15,971 nucleotides of DNA from an uncultured bacterium (GTDB lineage Bacteria > Cyanobacteriota > Vampirovibrionia > Gastranaerophilales > Gastranaerophilaceae), in the NCBI GenBank assembly GCA_900547585.1, contig URHD01000047.1:1-15971 (forward strand), read 5' to 3'. Below the pieces are notes generated by a model. That model was given only the letters and a program-made list of their open reading frames with translations, ran no database searches and was not told where the DNA came from. A program made the translations under genes and the position numbers. Below are positions 14,661-15,971 of the stretch, one piece after another. Every line of letters begins with the position of its first letter. Within the stretch, counting starts at the first letter, position 1.

Positions 14661-15555
14661 GGAAGAAAAAATGGCAAATTCCGGTATCAGAGTGCTGGAA
14701 ATCTTGAAAGAACTGGCGCAAAAGCCCCTTTCCAAGGATGAAATCATAAAACTTATTGAAGATAACTCTGCAACGAAAAATATTTATTCAAGAGAAACGG
14801 TTTCAAAATATTTGAACACCTTTAAACTTCTCGGAATTGATATAGAAAAAATAAACGACAAATATTATCTGCGCACAAATCTTAACAAAATCCACCTCGA
14901 TAAAAAGAAGCTGGAGACGTTGAATTTTCTGAAAAATTACGCTCTGGGCGTGCACAGAAAAGAGCAGAGTATAAAAATTACAGAGCTTTTCAGGCTGATA
15001 GAGAACAGTTTTGATGACGAAACGGTCAAGGAGCAGGCTCATCTCGGAGGGCTTCATCTGGGGCGGCGGGTTTCGGATTCTGCGGCGCTGATGATTCGTA
15101 CCTACGAGGAATACTGCAAAGATCGCCGCAGGTTGAAAATTTTCCTGAAAGACGGCAGAAATTTTTCAATAGAACCAAAAGATATTATTTTTAAGCAGGA
15201 GAAAGCGTTTTTGCTGGGTTATAATCTTCAAAAACGCGAATTTAAAGAATTTTTACTTGAAGATATCACGGAAGTTATTCGCCAGCCTCAAAGAGCTCTG
15301 GATAATAATTTTCTTAATCCTGTAATGTTCCGTGTAAAAGGCGGATTGGCAAAGGTTTATGATTTGCGTGAGGGTGAACAAATTTCGGAAACCCACAAAC
15401 CTAAAAAAGTTATTTTGAACTATTCGGAAGACAGAGAACAGCTTGCGAGAAGACTTTTGAGATATGGCAAGGATTGTGAAGTATTGAGCCCGATGGAATT
15501 CAAAAACTATTTTGTAAAACTCCTTGATGAAATGGCGGCAAAGTATGTATTATAA
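14650..15555 (+). CDS. WYL-domain transcriptional regulator, second of two
   Basis: This 301-residue paralogue of the preceding gene has an N-terminal winged-helix region (about 10-75; LSKDEIIKLIEDN, then SRETVSKYLNTFKLLGIDIE), a central WYL-type domain (about 155-215; AFLLGYNLQKREFKEFLLED) and a C-terminal WCX-like part (about 245-298; KVILNYSEDREQLARRLLRY, CEVLSPMEF). The two proteins share the phrase pattern 'FGTDCEFISP' / 'YGKDCEVLSP' near their ends. Two starts have good ribosome binding sites: ATG 14650 (GAGGG, 6-base spacing, 11-base overlap with the upstream gene) and ATG 14671 (AGGGAAG, 5-base spacing). I give the longer. The two regulators may work as a heteromeric pair, as seen for some WYL tandem genes; this is inference. 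Confidence 0.8.
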   Translation: MTTREEKMANSGIRVLEILKELAQKPLSKDEIIKLIEDNSATKNIYSRETVSKYLNTFKLLGIDIEKINDKYYLRTNLNKIHLDKKKLETLNFLKNYALGVHRKEQSIKITELFRLIENSFDDETVKEQAHLGGLHLGRRVSDSAALMIRTYEEYCKDRRRLKIFLKDGRNFSIEPKDIIFKQEKAFLLGYNLQKREFKEFLLEDITEVIRQPQRALDNNFLNPVMFRVKGGLAKVYDLREGEQISETHKPKKVILNYSEDREQLARRLLRYGKDCEVLSPMEFKNYFVKLLDEMAAKYVL

Positions 15556-15910
15556 GCTTTCAAACAAAGAAAAAGGCCGCTTTGGCGAGGAGATTGCGGC
15601 AAAATACCTCGAAAATAATGGATATAAAATCCTTGAGCGGAATTTTCACTATTCAAAGTATTCCGAAATCGATATTGTAGCTAAAGAGCGCGATGTGCTT
15701 GTGTTTGTGGAAGTAAAAATGCGTACGACAACAGATTTCGGGCATCCTTTTGAGGCAATAAGCCGGAAAAAATTGGAGAATATTTTTCATGCAGCGCAGT
15801 TTTACTTGCAGAACACAAAGGAAAAATACCGAAGGTTCCGGATTGACGTAATTTCGGTTATCGGGCTGAAAGAGTGTAAAATTGAGCATTTGAAAAATAT
15901 TTCGTTTTGA
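15545..15910 (+). CDS. yraN: YraN family (UPF0102) predicted endonuclease-like protein
   Basis: This 121-residue protein matches the YraN/UPF0102 family, which has a restriction-endonuclease-like fold related to Holliday-junction resolvases. Visible signatures are NKEKGRFGEEIAAKYLENNG (7-26), ILERNF, and the nuclease core SEIDIVAKERDVLVFVEVKM (39-58) containing E-x-D ... E-V-K; the usual GEID glycine is a serine. FGHPFEAISRKKLENIFHAAQ follows. The cellular role of the family is unsettled. ATG 15545 gives the standard N-terminus (MYYKLSNKEKGRFGEE) and overlaps the upstream WYL gene by 11 bases, so it is the last gene of the likely DUF2229-WYL-WYL-yraN unit. An in-frame ATG at 15524 is less likely. 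Confidence 0.9.
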   Translation: MYYKLSNKEKGRFGEEIAAKYLENNGYKILERNFHYSKYSEIDIVAKERDVLVFVEVKMRTTTDFGHPFEAISRKKLENIFHAAQFYLQNTKEKYRRFRIDVISVIGLKECKIEHLKNISF

Positions 15911-15918
15911 TTTTAGAT

Positions 15919-15971
15919 TGTCCGAGAAAAGTTCGTGATAAGGAACGAAGTGACGTGAACGAACTTTTTGA
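15919..15971. repeat. 53-bp repeat, inverted copy of 3-55
   Basis: This is the exact reverse complement of bases 3-55, starting nine bases after the yraN stop. The repeat is probably longer, because the window stops inside it. Unlike the copy at the left end, no GGAGGAAKCGGAACGGAA block lies next to it, so here the small hairpin is not inside a larger element. Confidence 0.85.
15927..15969 (+). terminator. Hairpin plus T5 after yraN, possible terminator
   Basis: AAAAGTTCGT (15927-15936) pairs with ACGAACTTTT (15959-15968), and the T-run ends at 15969. The loop is 22 nt. The short T-run and long loop make it a modest terminator; the sequence is part of the dispersed 53-bp repeat. Confidence 0.4.

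Overview
The window looks like a contig from a low-GC, flagellated, diderm-type bacterium, most plausibly a gut Melainabacteria/Gastranaerophilales relative (non-photosynthetic Cyanobacteria sister group). This is an inference. It rests on an exported protein with SLH repeats right after its signal peptide, two lineage-style membrane proteins that start MKV- and carry a short N-terminal '-FG-' motif, weak or absent Shine-Dalgarno sites at several starts, and the mixture of housekeeping and flagellar genes. No rRNA, tRNA, CRISPR array, transposase, integrase or reverse transcriptase was seen.

Layout. Positions 1-314 are a repeat-rich intergenic region: the right part of a palindromic element, a small hairpin repeat, a terminator-like stem-loop and the promoter of the SLH gene. 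Then, on +: SLH protein (315-1586), folK (1689-2201) and an HI0933/YhiN-type flavoprotein (2188-3399), the last two overlapping. On -: comEC (3396-5816), whose stop shares a CTAG with the flavoprotein stop. On +: an Orn/Lys/Arg decarboxylase (5990-7453), followed by an 88-bp tandem repeat (7462-7680). On -: a three-gene flagellar block transcribed fliJ, fliK-like, flgG-like (9851 down to 7753), with overlapping genes and a clear terminator. Upstream of fliJ lie two consecutive palindromic elements (9968-10236). On -: a coupled pair of uncharacterised membrane proteins (12177 down to 10247). On +: a DUF2229-type putative Fe-S activase-related protein (12585-13643), then two paralogous WYL-type regulators and yraN (13689-15910), closely packed and probably co-transcribed. 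The last 53 bases are an exact inverted copy of bases 3-55.

The most unusual content is the set of intergenic palindromic elements. The two intact copies have nearly the same core ends (GTAGTGACTATGG...GGAGGAAKCGGAACGGAA). Each core is enclosed by perfect 24-25 bp inverted arms, but the arm sequence differs completely between the copies. A helix inside the core shows two compensatory base-pair changes between copies. This is not the behaviour of an ordinary MITE, whose terminal repeats are shared between copies. It suggests either a structured RNA or a mobile palindrome that acquires or re-templates its arms. A second, smaller hairpin family (loop TCACTKCGTTC, different stems) behaves in a similar way, and one copy sits inside a copy of the first family.

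The functional links are modest. The flagellar trio acts together in export and hook assembly. The DUF2229, WYL, WYL and yraN genes form a possible transcription unit. The other genes are unrelated housekeeping functions.
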